Source: Bacteroidota bacterium (GTDB lineage: Bacteria > Bacteroidota > Bacteroidia > Flavobacteriales > Flavobacteriaceae). From it: DNA of 64,000 nt. Within the stretch, counting starts at the first letter, position 1. Each line of letters begins with the position of its first letter. Below, piece by piece: positions 34,974 to 45,437 of the stretch. Made by a program: the position numbers and the translations under genes. Below the pieces are notes generated by a model. That model searched no databases, was not told the origin of the DNA, and worked only from the letters and a program-made list of their open reading frames with translations. Location: NCBI GenBank assembly GCA_027619415.1, contig JAQCFO010000002.1, forward strand, positions 1 to 64,000, read 5' to 3'.

Positions 34974-36977
34974 ATGGCAAAATTAGATTCAAAAGTACCT
35001 AAAGGACCAATTTCTGAAAAATGGACTAACCATAAAAATAATATTAGATTAGTTAGCCCAGCTAATAAAAGACAGATTGATGTGATTGTAGTTGGAACTG
35101 GCCTTGCAGGAGGTTCTGCTGCAGCAACTTTAGCCGAATTAGGCTATAATGTAAAATCATTCTGTTTTCAAGACTCACCAAGAAGAGCTCATTCAATTGC
35201 CGCACAAGGGGGGATTAATGCTGCTAAAAATTATCAGGGTGATGGAGATTCTATACATCGTTTATTTTATGATACTGTTAAGGGTGGCGATTATCGTTCA
35301 AGAGAATCTAATGTTCATAGACTTGCGGAGGTTTCTTCCAATATTATTGATCAGTGCGTTGCTCAGGGGGTTCCTTTTGCTAGAGATTATGGAGGGTTGT
35401 TAGATAATAGATCTTTTGGAGGGGTATTAGTGTCAAGAACCTTTTATGCAAAAGGTCAAACGGGTCAACAACTACTTTTAGGGGCGTATTCTGCAATGAA
35501 TCGTCAAATAGCAAGAGGTAAAATAGAAATGTTTAATCGTCACGAGATGATGGATGTAGTTCTAGTTGCTGGGAAAGCTAGAGGAATTATAACTAGAAAC
35601 TTAATTGATGGAAAAATTGAACGTCATTCAGCCCACGCTGTAGTTATAGCTACAGGAGGATATGGAAATTTATTTTTTCTATCGACTAATGCTATGGGTA
35701 GTAATGTTTCAGCTACATGGAAAATTCATAAAAAAGGAGCATATTTTGCCAACCCTTGTTTTACACAAATACACCCCACATGTATTCCTGTTTCTGGAGA
35801 TCACCAATCAAAATTAACTCTAATGTCAGAGTCGTTGAGAAATGATGGAAGAATCTGGGTGCCTAAAATAAAAGAGGATGCTAAAGCTATCAGAGAGGGT
35901 AAGTTAAAACCATTAGATTTAAGTGAAAATAAAAGAGATTATTACTTAGAAAGACGATATCCAGCATTTGGAAATTTAGTTCCAAGAGACGTTGCATCTA
36001 GAGCAGCAAAAGAACGCTGTGATGCTGGCTTTGGAGTTAACAAAACTGGAGAAGCAGTTTTTCTTGATTTTGCTGAAGCAATTATAAGATATGGTAAAGA
36101 AAAGGCACATCTAAAGGGTTTGAATGAAGACGACACGAAATTGGTTAATAAATTAGGTAAGGCTGTTATAAAATCTAAGTATGGGAATTTATTTCAGATG
36201 TATGAAAAAATAGTAGATGAAAATCCTTACGAAACTCCTATGATGATTTATCCTGCTGTCCATTATACAATGGGAGGAACATGGGTTGATTATAATTTAA
36301 TGACTACAATTCCTGGTTGTTTTGCAATTGGGGAAGCAAATTTTTCTGATCATGGAGCTAATAGATTAGGAGCTTCTGCTTTGATGCAAGGACTTGCAGA
36401 TGGATATTTTGTGCTGCCTTATACCATTGGAGATTATCTAGCTGACGATATTAGAACAGGAACTATAAGCACCGATTCTAAAGAGTTTGAAGAGGCAGAA
36501 AATGATGTGAAACAAAAAATAGAAAGTTTATTAAAAACTAAAGGAAATAAAACAGTTGACTACTACCATAAAAAATTAGGCAAAATTATTTGGAATAAGT
36601 GTGGGATGTCTAGGAATGCGGGTGATTTAAAGCAAGCAATTGAAGAAATTAAAATATTAAGAAAGGATTTCTACGCTAACGTATTAGTGCCCGGATCAAG
36701 TGACTCTTTTAATGAGCCTTTAGCTAAGGCAATAAGAGTTTCAGATTTTTTAGAGTTAGGGGAGCTATTTGCAAAAGATGCTTTAGAAAGAAAGGAATCC
36801 TGTGGAGGACATTTTAGAGAAGAACATCAATCTAAAGAAGGGGAAGCTTTAAGAGATGATAAAAATTTTGCTTTTGTTTCAGCATGGGAATATAAAGGAA
36901 ATCCTAGTGATGCAGTTCTGCATAAAGAACAATTGAATTATGAAAATATTGAACTTAAAACTAGATCTTACAAATAG
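34974..36977 (+). CDS. sdhA: Succinate dehydrogenase/fumarate reductase flavoprotein subunit
   Basis: This 667-residue flavoprotein oxidises succinate at a covalently bound FAD. The FAD Rossmann motif is [20 protein letters not shown] (about 39-58), and the flavin-region motif [20 protein letters not shown] follows. Substrate-site segments include the HPTCIPV region near residue 265 and the GLFAIGE-like [19 protein letters not shown] near 450. The C-terminal part has [12 protein letters not shown]. Length fits type-B enzymes. It is followed by sdhB after two bases. Confidence 0.97.
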   Translation: MAKLDSKVPKGPISEKWTNHKNNIRLVSPANKRQIDVIVVGTGLAGGSAAATLAELGYNVKSFCFQDSPRRAHSIAAQGGINAAKNYQGDGDSIHRLFYDTVKGGDYRSRESNVHRLAEVSSNIIDQCVAQGVPFARDYGGLLDNRSFGGVLVSRTFYAKGQTGQQLLLGAYSAMNRQIARGKIEMFNRHEMMDVVLVAGKARGIITRNLIDGKIERHSAHAVVIATGGYGNLFFLSTNAMGSNVSATWKIHKKGAYFANPCFTQIHPTCIPVSGDHQSKLTLMSESLRNDGRIWVPKIKEDAKAIREGKLKPLDLSENKRDYYLERRYPAFGNLVPRDVASRAAKERCDAGFGVNKTGEAVFLDFAEAIIRYGKEKAHLKGLNEDDTKLVNKLGKAVIKSKYGNLFQMYEKIVDENPYETPMMIYPAVHYTMGGTWVDYNLMTTIPGCFAIGEANFSDHGANRLGASALMQGLADGYFVLPYTIGDYLADDIRTGTISTDSKEFEEAENDVKQKIESLLKTKGNKTVDYYHKKLGKIIWNKCGMSRNAGDLKQAIEEIKILRKDFYANVLVPGSSDSFNEPLAKAIRVSDFLELGELFAKDALERKESCGGHFREEHQSKEGEALRDDKNFAFVSAWEYKGNPSDAVLHKEQLNYENIELKTRSYK

Positions 36978-36979
36978 CT

Positions 36980-37726
36980 ATGAAACTAACATTAAAAGTT
37001 TGGCGACAAAAAAATTCTACAGAAAAAGGGAAAATAGAATCCTACGATATTGATAATATATCTCCTGACATGTCTTTTTTAGAAATGATGGATGTTTTGA
37101 ATGAAAATCTAACTTTAGGAGGAATAGATCCTGTAGCATTTGATCATGATTGTAGAGAAGGTATATGTGGTTCTTGTTCAATGTTTATAAATGGCGAAGC
37201 TCATGGTCCCGACAGACTAGTTACAACTTGTCAGCTTAATATGAGAAAATTTAATGATGGTGAAACTATCTATATAGAACCCTTTAGGGCTAAAGCCTTC
37301 CCTGTAATTAAAGACTTAGTAGTAGATAGATCTTCTTTTGATAGAATTCAACAAGCAGGAGGGTTTATTTCTGTTAATACATCTGGAAATACTCAAGATG
37401 CAAACTCTATTCCAATAGAAAAACAAAAAGCTGATAACGCCTTTGATGCTGCAACATGTATTGGTTGTGGCGCTTGTGTTGCAACGTGTAAAAATTCAAG
37501 CGCTATGTTATTTGTTTCAGCAAAAGTATCTCAATACGCCCTACTTCCTCAAGGAGAAATTGAGGCAACAGATAGAGTTTTAAATATGGTGAAACAGATG
37601 GATGATGAAGGGTTTGGAAACTGTACTAATACAGGAGCTTGTGAGGTAGAATGTCCTAAAGGAATTTCACTTGAAAACATAGCTAGATTAAATAGAGAAT
37701 TTATTAAAGCTAAAATAAAATCATAG
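36980..37726 (+). CDS. sdhB: Succinate dehydrogenase/fumarate reductase iron-sulfur subunit
   Basis: This 248-residue subunit carries electrons from FAD to the quinone. The [2Fe-2S] ligands are in [12 protein letters not shown] and VTTCQ. The [4Fe-4S] and [3Fe-4S] clusters are in [11 protein letters not shown] and [14 protein letters not shown]. It ends the sdhCAB operon, one base short of the convergent gene; no hairpin terminator is visible between them. Confidence 0.97.
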   Translation: MKLTLKVWRQKNSTEKGKIESYDIDNISPDMSFLEMMDVLNENLTLGGIDPVAFDHDCREGICGSCSMFINGEAHGPDRLVTTCQLNMRKFNDGETIYIEPFRAKAFPVIKDLVVDRSSFDRIQQAGGFISVNTSGNTQDANSIPIEKQKADNAFDAATCIGCGACVATCKNSSAMLFVSAKVSQYALLPQGEIEATDRVLNMVKQMDDEGFGNCTNTGACEVECPKGISLENIARLNREFIKAKIKS

Positions 37727-37727
37727 T

Positions 37728-39332
37728 TTAATTGCTTAAATTAATTTTCTCCTCTAAAATCCAATTTGCTCTTACAATAAGCTCATCTTTATAATGAAAT
37801 ATTTTTTCAGGATTAATCCTTTTTAAAAAATTTCCTGTATCCCACACATTATTTTTATTTGCATCTTCAATAATTCTAATAAAGTATTTAGATGGGAGGA
37901 TATTTTCAAAAACACAAGCATCTTCATAAGACGCTAAAAATTTTTCTTGAATAACTTCTTCTTTTTCATTAGTTAGTTGTACTATAATTGGAAAATTTGT
38001 AACATTTTCTATTCTTGTTCTAATTGTTCCATAGCTAGCTCTGCTTTTTGTTGAAAAACTATAATTTAAGGTATCTGTGGAAGATTTAAAAAAATCAGTA
38101 ATAGCATTAGGGAAAATAGATAAGCTGTACTTATCATTAGGAAGTAATTCAAAATCAAAAACAACATCAAAATTATTTTTATCAACTGTTGCAGTAAAAG
38201 GAATAGGAATAGAATCTTTATTTAATAACTTAATATATTCAGCATTAATGTTAGCAATAGGAATATTACTTAATATTTTGAACTTATCATTTAATTCCAA
38301 ATTAGACTTAATAGATGGAGTGATAATTAAAGAGTCTTTTTCTGTTTCTTTAAACTTAACAGTATAGTATTCTTTTTGCTCATTATTATTTAAAACAAAT
38401 CTTAAGGAATCGTATTTAATATTACTAAACCAATAATTTAAAGTATCCTTTTCTTTATTTTTTGTTAAAATTGATTTAAAATTTTGATCGAAATCATCTA
38501 ATAATTCTATAGTCACATTAGAATATTCCCCACTAAAGCCAAATCCAATCCTATTACTACTCTCTAAAAAAGGTTTGTAACTCTTAAAGGGTAATTTTTC
38601 TTTAAAAACGTCAATATTTAGACTATCATTAATTGGTAGATCAATTAAATTTGAAACAAACCCTATTTGTTCAAAAGCTGGATCAAACTTATAATTATTA
38701 TTTATATCTTTTACAGCAACTAACAGAAACTCCCCCTTTTTTAAATTAGTAATTTCGTAGCTGGTACTATCAAGAGTGCTGCCAACATAACTAGGAATAG
38801 AATTAAAAATTAAAGAATCATTAAAGTCTTCATCTACAGGATATAGAAAGGTAGAAATAAAGGGATCAGTGTCTCTATTGAGAACATTTTTTATATTCCC
38901 AGAAATCTTTAAAGAATCTATATGTATTCCAGTTGAAAAAACATATTTAAAAAATGGCAAAGCATTCCCTTCGTTATTATCTACTACACTTTGACCAAAG
39001 TTAAAAACATAAGTAGTGTTTCTTGGCAAGACATCGTTAATATCAATTTGAATATATTTTGAAGCTCCAGACTGAGGGCTTATCGAATATAGGCCTTTGT
39101 CAATTGGCGGAGAAACTACAAGTTGTTTTCTAAAATCATTTAACTTAATATATTCGTTAAAATATAGTCTAATATGTTTTTCTTTAAAATTAACAGAATT
39201 TTGTTTTGGCTCAGCTTTTATTAAGTAAGGAGGCGTTTCATCTTTAGGCCCTCCTTCAGGAACCCCCCTCTTTGCACAATGAGTGATAAAAATAGAGAGT
39301 AAACATATTAAAAGAAAATGTGTTTTTTTCAT
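37728..39332 (-). CDS. Ig-like domain lipoprotein
   Basis: The product has about 534 residues from the ATG at 39332; two earlier in-frame ATGs (39350, 39344) give a longer N-terminus. The signal MKKTHFLLICLLSIFITHC ends in a lipidated Cys followed by AKRGVPEGGPKDETPP, a typical start for Bacteroidota proteins with an SbsA-type Ig-like (Big_5) domain (about 30-130; IRLYFNEYIKL, DVLPRNTTYVFNFGQSV). A carboxypeptidase-like or Ig module with DINNNYKFDPAFEQIGF and a final ENILPSKYFIRIIEDANKNN follow. Function unknown; it is an envelope protein. It is convergent with sdhB. Confidence 0.75.
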   Translation of the reverse strand: MKKTHFLLICLLSIFITHCAKRGVPEGGPKDETPPYLIKAEPKQNSVNFKEKHIRLYFNEYIKLNDFRKQLVVSPPIDKGLYSISPQSGASKYIQIDINDVLPRNTTYVFNFGQSVVDNNEGNALPFFKYVFSTGIHIDSLKISGNIKNVLNRDTDPFISTFLYPVDEDFNDSLIFNSIPSYVGSTLDSTSYEITNLKKGEFLLVAVKDINNNYKFDPAFEQIGFVSNLIDLPINDSLNIDVFKEKLPFKSYKPFLESSNRIGFGFSGEYSNVTIELLDDFDQNFKSILTKNKEKDTLNYWFSNIKYDSLRFVLNNNEQKEYYTVKFKETEKDSLIITPSIKSNLELNDKFKILSNIPIANINAEYIKLLNKDSIPIPFTATVDKNNFDVVFDFELLPNDKYSLSIFPNAITDFFKSSTDTLNYSFSTKSRASYGTIRTRIENVTNFPIIVQLTNEKEEVIQEKFLASYEDACVFENILPSKYFIRIIEDANKNNVWDTGNFLKRINPEKIFHYKDELIVRANWILEEKINLSN

Positions 39333-39416
39333 ATTTAATTTCATCAGCAAATTAACAATTAATTTTGCCTATTTCTATTTAAACAATATAAATAGATTTT
39401 TTTAAAATATATCTGC

Positions 39417-39424
39417 TATTTTTG
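39417..39424 (+). promoter_or_regulatory. -7 promoter element of glyS
   Basis: TATTTTTG is a full match to TAnnTTTG. Only five bases (CTTTT) separate it from the glyS ATG, so transcription should start at or beside the ATG. Confidence 0.5.
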
Positions 39425-39429
39425 CTTTT

Positions 39430-40965
39430 ATGACGTCAGAAGAAAAATTTAAAAAAGTAATATCACACGCTAAAGAATATGGATTTATTTTTCCATCAAG
39501 TGAAATATATGATGGACTTAGTGCCGTTTATGATTATGGTCAAAATGGAGCTTCATTTAAAAATAACATTAAGGATTATTGGTTAAAGGCAATGGTTCAA
39601 CTCAATGACAACATAGTCAATATTGATTCTGCTATACTGATGCACCCTAAAATATGGAAAGCTTCAGGCCATGTAGATGCTTTTAATGATCCGTTAATTG
39701 ATAATAAAGACTCTAAAAAACGATATAGAGCTGATGTTTTAATAGAAGATCACATATCAAAAATTGAAAAAAAAATTGATAAAGAAGTTACAAAGGCTGA
39801 AAAAAGATTTGGTGAAAATTTTGATAAAGAAGAATTTATTAGCACGAATCCTAGAGTTTTACAGTACTTCGATAAAATAAAATCTATTCATAATGATTTC
39901 TCTCGAGCACTTGAAGAGGACGACTTGGTTAGTTTAAAAAAAATGATTGAGGATTTAGAAATCGTTTGTCCAGTTTCTGGTTCAAAAAACTGGACCGAAA
40001 TTAAACAATTCAATTTAATGTTTGGCACAAAGCTAGGAGCTTCATCTGAAAATGCAATGGATTTATACTTAAGACCTGAAACTGCTCAAGGTATTTTCGT
40101 AAATTTTTTAAATGTTCAAAAAACAAGTAGGTTGAAAATTCCTTTTGGTATCGCTCAAATTGGTAAAGCTTTTAGGAATGAAATTGTAGCTAGACAATTT
40201 ATTTTTAGAATGAGAGAATTTGAACAGATGGAAATGCAATTTTTTATAAAACCGGGAACTCAAATAGAGTGGTATAGTAAATGGAAAGAAACTCGATTAA
40301 AGTGGCATTTGTCATTGGGAATAAAAGCTGAAAACTATAGGTTTCATGATCATGAAAAATTAGCGCATTATGCTGATGCTGCTTGCGATATTGAATTTAA
40401 ATTCCCATTTGGATTCAAGGAATTAGAAGGGATTCACTCTAGAACTGATTTTGATTTAACTAATCATGAAAAATTTTCTTCAAAAAAAATCAAATACTTC
40501 GATAATCTAACTAATGAAAGATATACACCCTATGTTTTAGAAACTTCTATTGGATTAGATAGAATGTTTTTAGCTGTTTTTTCAAACTCACTTGAAGAAG
40601 AAGTTTTACCTGATGGATCAGTAAGAACGGTTCTTAAATTACCATCAATTTTAGCTCCTATAAAAATTGCCATTTTACCTTTAATTAAAAAAGATGGTTT
40701 GCCGGAGCTTTCTAAAAAAATATTTGAAAAATTAAAATGGGATTATGAAGTTATTTATGACGAAAAAGATGCAGTAGGAAGAAGGTATAGAAGACAAGAT
40801 GCTTTAGGAACCCCTTTTTGCGTTACAGTAGATCATCAATCAATTGAAGACGGAACAGTAACAATAAGGGATAGAGATTCTATGAATCAAGAAAGGTTAA
40901 CTATAGAAGAAGTGGTTTTTAAAATTAAGACTGCTTTAAATATTAAGTCCTGGCTAAAAGCATAA
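39430..40965 (+). CDS. glyS: Glycyl-tRNA synthetase, single-chain type
   Basis: This 511-residue class IIa synthetase charges tRNA-Gly. It is the dimeric alpha2 type, not the bacterial alpha2beta2 type. Visible are motif 1 and the start FIFPSSEIYDGLSAVYDYG, motif 2 (FGIAQIGKAFRNEI, FRMREFEQMEMQFF), motif 3 (ETSIGLDRMFLAVF) and an anticodon-binding domain (about 415-511; DEKDAVGRRYRRQDALGTPF). Length fits. xth follows after one base on the same strand. Confidence 0.97.
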   Translation: MTSEEKFKKVISHAKEYGFIFPSSEIYDGLSAVYDYGQNGASFKNNIKDYWLKAMVQLNDNIVNIDSAILMHPKIWKASGHVDAFNDPLIDNKDSKKRYRADVLIEDHISKIEKKIDKEVTKAEKRFGENFDKEEFISTNPRVLQYFDKIKSIHNDFSRALEEDDLVSLKKMIEDLEIVCPVSGSKNWTEIKQFNLMFGTKLGASSENAMDLYLRPETAQGIFVNFLNVQKTSRLKIPFGIAQIGKAFRNEIVARQFIFRMREFEQMEMQFFIKPGTQIEWYSKWKETRLKWHLSLGIKAENYRFHDHEKLAHYADAACDIEFKFPFGFKELEGIHSRTDFDLTNHEKFSSKKIKYFDNLTNERYTPYVLETSIGLDRMFLAVFSNSLEEEVLPDGSVRTVLKLPSILAPIKIAILPLIKKDGLPELSKKIFEKLKWDYEVIYDEKDAVGRRYRRQDALGTPFCVTVDHQSIEDGTVTIRDRDSMNQERLTIEEVVFKIKTALNIKSWLKA

Positions 40966-40966
40966 T

Positions 40967-41731
40967 ATGAAAATTTTCTCTTATAATGTTAACGGTATAA
41001 GAGCCGCTATAAAGAAAGGATTTTTAAACTGGCTAGAAGAATACAGTCCAGATGTAATATGTCTTCAAGAAATTAAGGCAAACGAAGATCAGTTAGACTT
41101 AGACTTATTTTCTAAAATTGGGTACAAATATAATTATTGGTTTTCTGCAAATAAAAAAGGATATAGTGGGGTGGCTATTTTGTCAAAATCTAAACCTAAA
41201 AACATTCAATATGGAACAGGAATTGATTATATGGATTTTGAGGGAAGAAACTTAAGAGTTGATTTCGAAGAATTTTCTGTAATGAGCTTGTATTTACCAT
41301 CGGGCACTAACATCAAAAGATTAGGATATAAATTTAAATACATGGAGGAATTTTATAATTATACTATGGAATTAAAAAAATCCATTCCAAATTTAATTAT
41401 CTGTGGAGATTATAATGTTTGTCATGAAGCTATAGACATTCATGATCCCATTAGAAACGTCAAATTTTCTGGGTTTTTACCCGAAGAAAGACTTTGGATA
41501 ACTAACTTTATTAATTCAGGTTTTGTAGATTCCTTTAGGTACTTGAATTCTGAACCACATTGCTACAGCTGGTGGAGCTACAGAGCTAACTCTAGAGACA
41601 ATAATAAGGGCTGGAGAATTGACTATAACATGGTGTCTAACAATTTAAAGTCTAAAATCAAGTCAGCTTACATATTAGATGAGATTAAACATTCTGATCA
41701 TTGCCCCATTGCAGTTGAATTAAAATTATGA
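40967..41731 (+). CDS. xth: Exodeoxyribonuclease III (AP endonuclease)
   Basis: This 254-residue Mg-dependent base-excision-repair enzyme belongs to the exonuclease III/APE1 fold. Catalytic motifs are YNVNGIRAA (Asn7 region), LQEIKANEDQ (E35), ICGDYNV (Asp and Asn) and the terminal HSDHCPI (Asp-His). Length is normal. It follows glyS by one base and its stop overlaps the start of the aldo/keto reductase gene. Confidence 0.95.
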   Translation: MKIFSYNVNGIRAAIKKGFLNWLEEYSPDVICLQEIKANEDQLDLDLFSKIGYKYNYWFSANKKGYSGVAILSKSKPKNIQYGTGIDYMDFEGRNLRVDFEEFSVMSLYLPSGTNIKRLGYKFKYMEEFYNYTMELKKSIPNLIICGDYNVCHEAIDIHDPIRNVKFSGFLPEERLWITNFINSGFVDSFRYLNSEPHCYSWWSYRANSRDNNKGWRIDYNMVSNNLKSKIKSAYILDEIKHSDHCPIAVELKL

Positions 41732-42762
41732 AATACACATCATTACCAAATAGCGATATAAAAGTCAGTAAAATTTGTTTAGGCACAATGACTTTTGGAA
41801 ATCAAAATAATATTCAAGAAGCAAATGAGCAAATGAATTATGCTTTAGAAAATGGAATCAACTTTTTTGATACAGCAGAACTTTATCCTGTTCCTGCGAC
41901 TGCCTCTAAGTATGCTGATACAGAGAGAATAATAGGGAATTGGATGAGTGAAAAGGCCAATAGAAAAAACATTGTGTTAGCAACAAAAATAGCAGGACCA
42001 GGAGATTACACTAAACATATAAGAACAAATGGATTTAGTAAAGAGGCTTTATTTGAAGCTGTTGATGGAAGTTTAAAAAGATTAAAAACAGACTATATAG
42101 ATTTATTTCAACTTCATTGGCCAGAAAGAGAAAGTAATTTTTTTGGCAAAAGAGGATACAAATATGTTGAAGAAGATAAGTGGTCGGAAAATTTTGAAAA
42201 TGTTTTACAAACTTTAAAAAAATTAATTGATTCAGGAAAAATAAGACAGGTAGGGCTTTCAAATGAAAACCCATGGGGAGTTATGAAGTTTTTAGAATTA
42301 TCTAAAAAACAATTACCAAAAATGATTACTATCCAAAATCCATATAGTTTATTAAACAGACTTTTTGAGGTTGGAAATGCCGAAATTTGTATGAGAGAAA
42401 ACACAGGTCTGCTGGCTTACTCTCCTTTGGGATTTGGAGTGTTAAGTGGCAAATATTTAAAAGGAAATTTACCTGAAGATAGTAGGCTTAAACTTTTCCC
42501 AAATTTAAAAAGATTTTCAGGCGAGAAATCTATGAAAGCAACTCAATTATACATGGAAATAGCGTCAAAAAACAATCTCTCTTTAGCCCAAATGTCATTG
42601 GCTTTTGTGAATTCACAGCCTTTTGTCACTAGTAATATTATTGGTGCATCTAAGCTGAGTCAATTAAAAGAAAATATTGAGAGTATAAAAATTAATTTAA
42701 GCCAGGAAATATTAAAAGAAATTGAAGAAGTTCATGAAAGAATTCCTAATCCTGCTCCCTAA
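41728..42762 (+). CDS. Aldo/keto reductase (Tas-like)
   Basis: This 344-residue NADPH-dependent TIM-barrel oxidoreductase has catalytic residues D48 and Y53 (FFDTAELYP), Lys in VLATKIAG and His in FQLHWPER. The cofactor-binding end has IIGASKLSQLKENIES. It resembles the Tas branch of the family; the substrate is unknown. It starts on an ATGA overlap with xth, and its 3' end overlaps the convergent radA by 17 bases. Confidence 0.92.
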   Translation: MKYTSLPNSDIKVSKICLGTMTFGNQNNIQEANEQMNYALENGINFFDTAELYPVPATASKYADTERIIGNWMSEKANRKNIVLATKIAGPGDYTKHIRTNGFSKEALFEAVDGSLKRLKTDYIDLFQLHWPERESNFFGKRGYKYVEEDKWSENFENVLQTLKKLIDSGKIRQVGLSNENPWGVMKFLELSKKQLPKMITIQNPYSLLNRLFEVGNAEICMRENTGLLAYSPLGFGVLSGKYLKGNLPEDSRLKLFPNLKRFSGEKSMKATQLYMEIASKNNLSLAQMSLAFVNSQPFVTSNIIGASKLSQLKENIESIKINLSQEILKEIEEVHERIPNPAP

Positions 42763-44110
42763 ATAAATTTTTTAGTAAATCTTCGATTCTGGAATATTTT
42801 AGTATTTTAATATTTTTTGGAGTAATTGAAACTTTTGTAGCCTCTGCAATAACTAAAGTTTTAAATCCAAGTCGTTCTGCTTCATTAATTCTTTGATCTA
42901 TTTTAGAAACAGCTCTTAGCTCTCCAGACAACCCAATTTCTGCAGCAAAACAAATGCCTTTTTTAAGAGATAAATTTAAGTTGCTAGACAATATAGCCGA
43001 TATTACCGCTAGGTCAATAGCTGGGTCTTCAATTTTAATTCCACCCGTAATATTTAAAAAAACATCTTTTGCTCCAAGTTTAAATCCAGCTTTTTTTTCA
43101 AGTACTGCTAATAACATATTAAGTCTTTTAGAATTAAACCCAGTTGTGCTTCTTTGAGGAGTCCCATAAACAGCTGAACTAACTAATGCTTGAACTTCAA
43201 TCATTATCGGCCTAATTCCTTCAATTGTGGAAGCAATAGCATTACCACTTAAAGGTTCTTTGCTGTTTGACAAAAGCAATTCACTTGGGTTTTTTACTTG
43301 CCTTAGACCATTATTTAGCATTTCATAAATTCCTATTTCAGCTGTTGATCCAAACCTATTTTTTTTTGCTCGTAGAATTCTATAAATATGATTTCTGTCT
43401 CCTTCAAAGTGAAGAACTACATCCACCATGTGCTCAAGAATCTTAGGACCTGCAATTCCTCCGTCTTTTGTAATATGCCCTACAAGAATTATTGGTAAAT
43501 TAGTTTTTTTAGCATATTTCAAAAAATGTGAAGCGGATTCTTTTATTTGAGAAACACTTCCTGGACTAGAATCTATCGCATCTGTCTGTAAAGTTTGAAT
43601 AGAATCAATTATCACTAACTCTGGTTGAACAGAATTTATGTGTTTAATGATCGCCTCAACATTAGTTTCGTTTAAAATATAGCATGAATCAGAGTTGTCT
43701 TTCATTCTGTCAGCTCTTCTTTTAATCTGTTGTTGACTTTCTTCTCCAGAAACATATAAAACTTTATTTTTTAATGTAAGGGAAATTTGAAGAAGCAGAG
43801 TGGATTTCCCTATTCCAGGTTCACCACCGATTAAAATTAGAGAACCAGGAACGATTCCTCCTCCTAAAACCCTATTCAACTCTTCATCTTTTATACGAAT
43901 TCTAGGGTTATTTGAGTTGTCAATTTCATTTATTTTTTCAGGTTTTGATGAGGCCTCATTTTTTGAAAAACCTATAGGATTTTTTTTTGGATTATAAACA
44001 ACTTCTTCAACTAACGTATTCCACTCTTTACATCCACCACATTGACCAAGCCATTTTGGAAAATGATTCCCACAATTTTGACAATAAAAAGCTGTTTTCT
44101 CCTTTGACAT
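42746..44110 (-). CDS. radA: DNA repair protein RadA
   Basis: This 454-residue RecA-like branch-migration ATPase is used in recombinational repair. It has an N-terminal zinc finger (C10, C13, C24, C27), Walker A GGEPGIGKST (95-104), the RadA motif KKNRFGS, and a C-terminal Lon-protease-like domain (about 290-454; GGIKIEDPAIDLAV). It is the last gene of the panC-panD-flippase-radA set, 19 bases after the flippase gene. Confidence 0.97.
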   Translation of the reverse strand: MSKEKTAFYCQNCGNHFPKWLGQCGGCKEWNTLVEEVVYNPKKNPIGFSKNEASSKPEKINEIDNSNNPRIRIKDEELNRVLGGGIVPGSLILIGGEPGIGKSTLLLQISLTLKNKVLYVSGEESQQQIKRRADRMKDNSDSCYILNETNVEAIIKHINSVQPELVIIDSIQTLQTDAIDSSPGSVSQIKESASHFLKYAKKTNLPIILVGHITKDGGIAGPKILEHMVDVVLHFEGDRNHIYRILRAKKNRFGSTAEIGIYEMLNNGLRQVKNPSELLLSNSKEPLSGNAIASTIEGIRPIMIEVQALVSSAVYGTPQRSTTGFNSKRLNMLLAVLEKKAGFKLGAKDVFLNITGGIKIEDPAIDLAVISAILSSNLNLSLKKGICFAAEIGLSGELRAVSKIDQRINEAERLGFKTLVIAEATKVSITPKNIKILKYSRIEDLLKNLFREQD

Positions 44111-44129
44111 TTATATATAAAAATTGATT

Positions 44130-45074
44130 TTATTTATTTAAGATAGGCAAAAAAACAAAAGATAACGAACCAAAAATCAATATCATTATAGTTTGAGAAG
44201 TCCATACAATCCAACCAAATGCTAAAGCACTTTCGTATGGAACATTATACTGACTAATTACTCCAGCGATAGCTAAGGGATAAATGCCTATCCCCCCATT
44301 AGTTAATGACATTGCTATTGCCCCAGCAACAAATGCAGAAAAAATCGCTCCAAACTCTAGAGAGGAAGTTTCTGGAATACTAAATTTAACAACGTAGATC
44401 ATTAAAAAATACATAGTCCAAATGAATAAAGTATGAATTATAAATTTTTCTTTTTTTGGCATATGAAATATAGAAAGAAGACCATTTTTTATGCCAGACA
44501 TAAAGCTTTTAATTTTATGTCCTATATGCGTTTTTTCTAAAAACAATTTAAAAATAAAATAAATTATAAAAATAATAATACAAAATGAAATGATTGAAAT
44601 TACATTAAAGGATAGGCTAGGTTTTTCTATAAGAGGAAAAATAGATATGCCAATTAATATACATGTTAGTAAAATGATAATATCAATAATTCTCTCAGTT
44701 ATTATTGTTCCAAACCCTTTTTCAAATGGAACTTTTTCATAAAGCGTAATTGTGCTTGCTCTTAAAAATTCACCCGACCTAGGGATGCTTAAATTTGAAA
44801 GATAGCTAACTAGAACAGCCATGATCGAATTTAAAAAACTAATATTGTAACCCAAGGGATTTAAAAGATATTTCCATCGGAAAGATCTTGAAAGATGGCT
44901 TAAAATAGCCAAGAACACAGAAAGAACAATATACCTGTAGTCAGCATATTTTAAAGAGTTGTATATCTGTTGCCTTTCCCCAGTGGAGGTGTTATTAAAA
45001 GAATAGTAAATTAAAAAAATGCCAAGCAATAAGGGAAATATGTTTTTTATAAACACCATTGTAATTCTTTTCAT
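44130..45074 (-). CDS. Flippase-like integral membrane protein (LPG-synthase TM region family)
   Basis: This 314-residue protein has about eight transmembrane helices and belongs to the UPF0104/lysylphosphatidylglycerol-synthase TM-region family. Signature parts are SHLSRSFRWKYLL (near 60), LSIPRSGEFLRA (near 95) and NGGIGIYPLAIAGV (near 255). It lacks the synthase catalytic domain, so a lipid or glycolipid flippase role is presumed only by family. Its start overlaps the panD stop by one base. Confidence 0.85.
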   Translation of the reverse strand: MKRITMVFIKNIFPLLLGIFLIYYSFNNTSTGERQQIYNSLKYADYRYIVLSVFLAILSHLSRSFRWKYLLNPLGYNISFLNSIMAVLVSYLSNLSIPRSGEFLRASTITLYEKVPFEKGFGTIITERIIDIIILLTCILIGISIFPLIEKPSLSFNVISIISFCIIIFIIYFIFKLFLEKTHIGHKIKSFMSGIKNGLLSIFHMPKKEKFIIHTLFIWTMYFLMIYVVKFSIPETSSLEFGAIFSAFVAGAIAMSLTNGGIGIYPLAIAGVISQYNVPYESALAFGWIVWTSQTIMILIFGSLSFVFLPILNK

Positions 45075-45424
45075 TATTGCTTAATGAAGTTATTTTCATT
45101 AGGAAAAACTAGTGTTGGGTTATAAATTTTAGCATCTTCCACACTCATTGTAGCATAGCTAATTATAATAATCTTATCTCCTTTTTGAACCTTTCTGGCA
45201 GCTGGACCATTTAATGTTATCTCTCCACTATCCTTTTTCCCTTTAATAATGTAAGTTTCTAATCTTTCTCCATTATTTATGTTCACAACTTGAACTTTTT
45301 CTCCAACAATCATATTAGCAGCTTCAATTAAACTCTCGTCGATTGTTATACTGCCAATGTAGTTTAGGTCACATTCTGTGACTGTAACTCTGTGAATTTT
45401 TGATTTTAGAACTTCAATTTGCAT
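45074..45424 (-). CDS. panD: Aspartate 1-decarboxylase
   Basis: This 116-residue pyruvoyl enzyme makes beta-alanine for pantothenate and coenzyme A. Self-cleavage is expected between G24 and S25 ([10 protein letters not shown]), leaving the pyruvoyl group. [20 protein letters not shown] is the C-terminal signature. The substrate-binding basic residue R12 is in KIHRVTVTE. It sits between panC (13 bases upstream) and the flippase gene. Confidence 0.97.
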   Translation of the reverse strand: MQIEVLKSKIHRVTVTECDLNYIGSITIDESLIEAANMIVGEKVQVVNINNGERLETYIIKGKKDSGEITLNGPAARKVQKGDKIIIISYATMSVEDAKIYNPTLVFPNENNFIKQ

Positions 45425-45437
45425 TGGGCAAATATAA

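Noticed and set aside
42035-42404. Two overlapping minus-strand frames inside the aldo/keto reductase gene
   Set aside because: Both are antisense to a complete conserved enzyme and overlap one another in different frames.
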